Below, piece by piece: positions 61,737 to 64,000 of a DNA stretch of 64,000 nt. Every line of letters starts with the position of its first letter. Positions within the stretch are counted from its first letter, which is position 1. The DNA is from Trileptium ribeirensis. Taxonomy: Eukaryota; Nematoda; Enoplea; Enoplida; Thoracostomopsidae. A program made the translations under genes and the position numbers. The stretch is taken from NCBI GenBank assembly GCA_030248225.1, contig JASANE010005058.1, positions 24,754-88,753 of the forward strand, read 5' to 3'. Below the pieces are notes generated by a model, which saw only the letters and a list, made by a program, of their open reading frames with translations, searched no databases and was not told the DNA's origin.

Positions 61737-61904
61737 GTACGGTTTCTATTCTAGATATCGATACACTAGTCTGTGTTGTTGACACGTAGAATGCGGAGTT
61801 TCCACTGATGGCGTTATGGTCAAAATTGTTAAAATTTCATTTTTGTCTTCCTCTGCACTCATAACTCATCATCGGATGGATGGACTTTGGTTTTTCTTCG
61901 ATTG

Positions 61905-62960
61905 AAAAAATGATGACGATGATGTGCCCTTTAATGAACGCGAACAGCTCCCATGTTTTTAAGGATTTTTTGCCAAATCGGGCCATGCGGGTACCAGAGA
62001 TTCGTGATCCATATCTCGCGACACAGGCATCGCATGGAAAAATGAAGGGAATCCTAAAGAATCAGCTTACATGCTGGCCATGCCTTTTTGTGGAACCGCT
62101 CACAGGGCCGCTGTGGGCCCGAACATGGTTCGTCGATCCTTTACCAGAAATAGCGATTTTTCAAATTTCGGCATGTTACTGGGTGTTTTACCTTACAATG
62201 AGTGCCTATTAGATACAATGGTTCTGATATATAGAGTCTAACATGGCTATATTATACCTTTTCAGACTGTTTCAAGGGTTTTACGGTTGAAGAACCCGAT
62301 TGTCAAAACGTAGTGCGTTTCCGTTTGTTTGGTTATGCATTGTGTGCAGTGCAGGGCATGAAGAATGGTCTGTATATAATATATTTCTGAAGGCTGAATG
62401 CGGTGATTTGGTTATCTAGATTCCAGCATATTTCATGCGTTGTCAGACATTTTCATTGGGTTTAGGATCAATGAACCCGATATTCCAGAATATAGTCGGT
62501 CTTCAGTAGTTTGGTACATTGCAACAAAAATAGTCTATGTAGAGGTTTTTAGGTATGCTAAATACAACGGTTTGGTTATATAGTGACAAAATGAACATTT
62601 CATGCCTCATCAAACATTTGTAATGGGTTTTTGGATTAATGACCCTGATTATCTGAATATAGTCTGTCTTCGGTAGTTTGGTTATTATTGCATACAAGGC
62701 ATCAAGAATGGTCTAAATAGGAATTTGTTACGCTGTAATACAGTGATTTGGTTATCTAGAGACAAGCACAAAGACTTGATGCGTTGTCAGTTATTTACAT
62801 GGGTTTAGGTTCGACGAGAATTTAGGTTTTTCAGTGGATGTAGGGTTCCAGAGGTTTTAGGGTGGTATCATGTATCAAACAATCTGTTACAAATGATGAC
62901 ACGAAATGATAAAAATGAAACCACGGTCGCTCCGTTTCACATTCGCTTGTGAGATAGTTG
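61905..62960. repeat. Composite repeat S, copy 4 with tandem sub-units
   Basis: It starts ATGATGTGCCCTTTAATGAA. TTTGGTTATCTAGA-type markers recur at 62407, 62571 and 62747, so the middle consists of ~164-176 bp sub-units. It ends ACCACGGTCGCTCCGTTTCA. It lies directly after symplekin exon t. Confidence 0.75.
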
Positions 62961-62999
62961 TTTTAATCACTGGAATTAGAAAACGATCTCATTACTGTC

Positions 63000-63182
63000 T
63001 ACAGTACACGCCAGAAATGACCGTCGCATTTCGAACGAACGAGCGCGAACGAGCCAAGGGTGAGTGGCTCGCTCGAGATGTCGAAACTATTTAAATTTAT
63101 GATAAATTCTATTTTTAGAACAAATTTATTTTGAGCAAGTGAAATCGCTAGTGAGCGACATTCATTTTTGTCGAGTACTGTA
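63000..63182. mobile_element. T1 palindromic element, copy 3
   Basis: The left end is TACAGTACACGCCAGAAATG and the right end CATTTTTGTCGAGTACTGTA. The core has GAGTGGCTCGCTCGAGATG and an AT-rich centre like copies 1 and 2. It starts 40 bp after composite repeat S copy 4. Confidence 0.85.
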
Positions 63183-63193
63183 TATATACTAAT

Positions 63194-63399
63194 TATAGTC
63201 ACGGACAAAATAAGCGCATAAAACGAACGTTATAATGATCGATTGAATGTAAACGCAGACAAAACTTGTATTTCTGAAAAAAATGTTCTTGCGTTCATTT
63301 ATGAACGACCATAGGCACAAATCAACGTTGTAATGTTCGTTTATAAATGAACGTTGTTGTGTTTGTTTGTTTGTGCACGTATTTCTGTTCGCAACTGTA
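63194..63399. mobile_element. T5 palindromic element
   Basis: It starts TATAGTCACGGACAAAATAA and ends TATTTCTGTTCGCAACTGTA. The core is made of AACGAACGTT, ATGAACG and GTTCATTTATGAACG inverted blocks. It begins about a dozen bases after T1 copy 3. Confidence 0.7.
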
Positions 63400-64000
63400 C
63401 TTCACACAAGTAATTTTGAAAGGCATTCCTTATAGTGTGGTTAAAAAGAACCATCTTAGTGCGTTGCTTCGGAGGTCCAGCTGTAACTTAAGCTTTGGAA
63501 TAATCGAACCAACTAATCCTAAGTAAAAATTTAGACTTAATCATATCTACACTCTACTTATGCGCGAATAAACTTAAGCTGCGCCCGTCGACCATCTTAT
63601 TTTGTAATAGCCGGTAGCTATTCGCAAACCCTTGTTACGAAACAAATGCGGAAATTTCATGGGTTTTTCGCTAACAAATAACCGGCAAAATCATTGCTTG
63701 GTATATTAACAATTACCTGTTATATTAACAATAACCGGCAAAATCAGTAACAAGTACCAAAAATTATACCGTGTGCTCGAACGGAATGTGGTCGATTTTC
63801 AATTCGTAGGAAAACGGTTATCTAATGCCTATTGAGAACTTTTCGTTTGAATTTTTCTATACTCGCGAACACTAATATAACGCAATACAGACTTCACAAA
63901 TTAATCGGTAATAACTGTCGTTTAGCTCACAGTGCTAACAAAACCAGTCTAATCCAAATCCGGTAGATTTTGGTTCACGAAAAATTCGATAATTTCCGTT
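63400..64000. other. Intron after exon t, to the window end
   Basis: No exon that continues symplekin was found. ACAATTACCTGTTATATTAA-like sequence is duplicated near 63710-63740. Confidence 0.35.

Overview
The window is eukaryotic nuclear DNA, AT-rich and intron-dominated. It carries one recognisable cellular gene, on the plus strand: a metazoan symplekin (scaffold of the mRNA 3'-end cleavage/polyadenylation and histone pre-mRNA cleavage machinery). I traced 20 coding exons from 1206 to 61736. All are bounded by GT-AG sites, all junctions keep phase, and together they give 1,960 nt, about 653 codons. The gene is open at both ends: the N-terminal HEAT-repeat part lies upstream of the window and the C-terminal symplekin domain lies beyond base 64000. 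The exon/intron style, the protein and the retroelements point to a bilaterian invertebrate. A YVDN (rather than YVDD) catalytic box in the BEL/Pao reverse transcriptase hints at a nematode-like host, but this is weak.

Layout. 1-1205: intron sequence before the first visible exon. 1206-1301: exon a. 1302-10643: a 9.3 kb intron holding a complete but frame-broken BEL/Pao LTR retrotransposon in antisense (2728-10183, 5-bp target duplication GTCTC). 10644-24891: thirteen exons in introns of 0.16-2.6 kb, with small terminal-inverted-repeat elements and a composite repeat family. 24892-34305: a 9.4 kb intron with a 1,160-bp non-autonomous hAT element (8-bp duplication CTGAATAC), a decayed antisense hAT transposase, and a sense RTE-like reverse-transcriptase fragment. 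34306-41072: five exons with palindromic elements and a 350-bp tandem repeat. 41073-61637: a 20.6 kb intron with a decayed antisense non-LTR element, several fold-back elements, a 108-bp minisatellite, and a decayed sense Ty3/Gypsy element (51484-55601). 61638-61736: the last visible exon, flanked on both sides by the same composite repeat.

The most unusual material is non-coding. One fold-back family has long inverted arms built of ~35-bp units. A set of palindromic elements shares Tc1-like TA-CAGT ends but has completely different cores. A composite repeat is twice followed closely by one of those palindromes. No CRISPR, operon, rRNA or tRNA gene was recognised. Two possible extra coding pieces (a first exon at 48408 and an antisense ORF at 45009) are recorded with low confidence.
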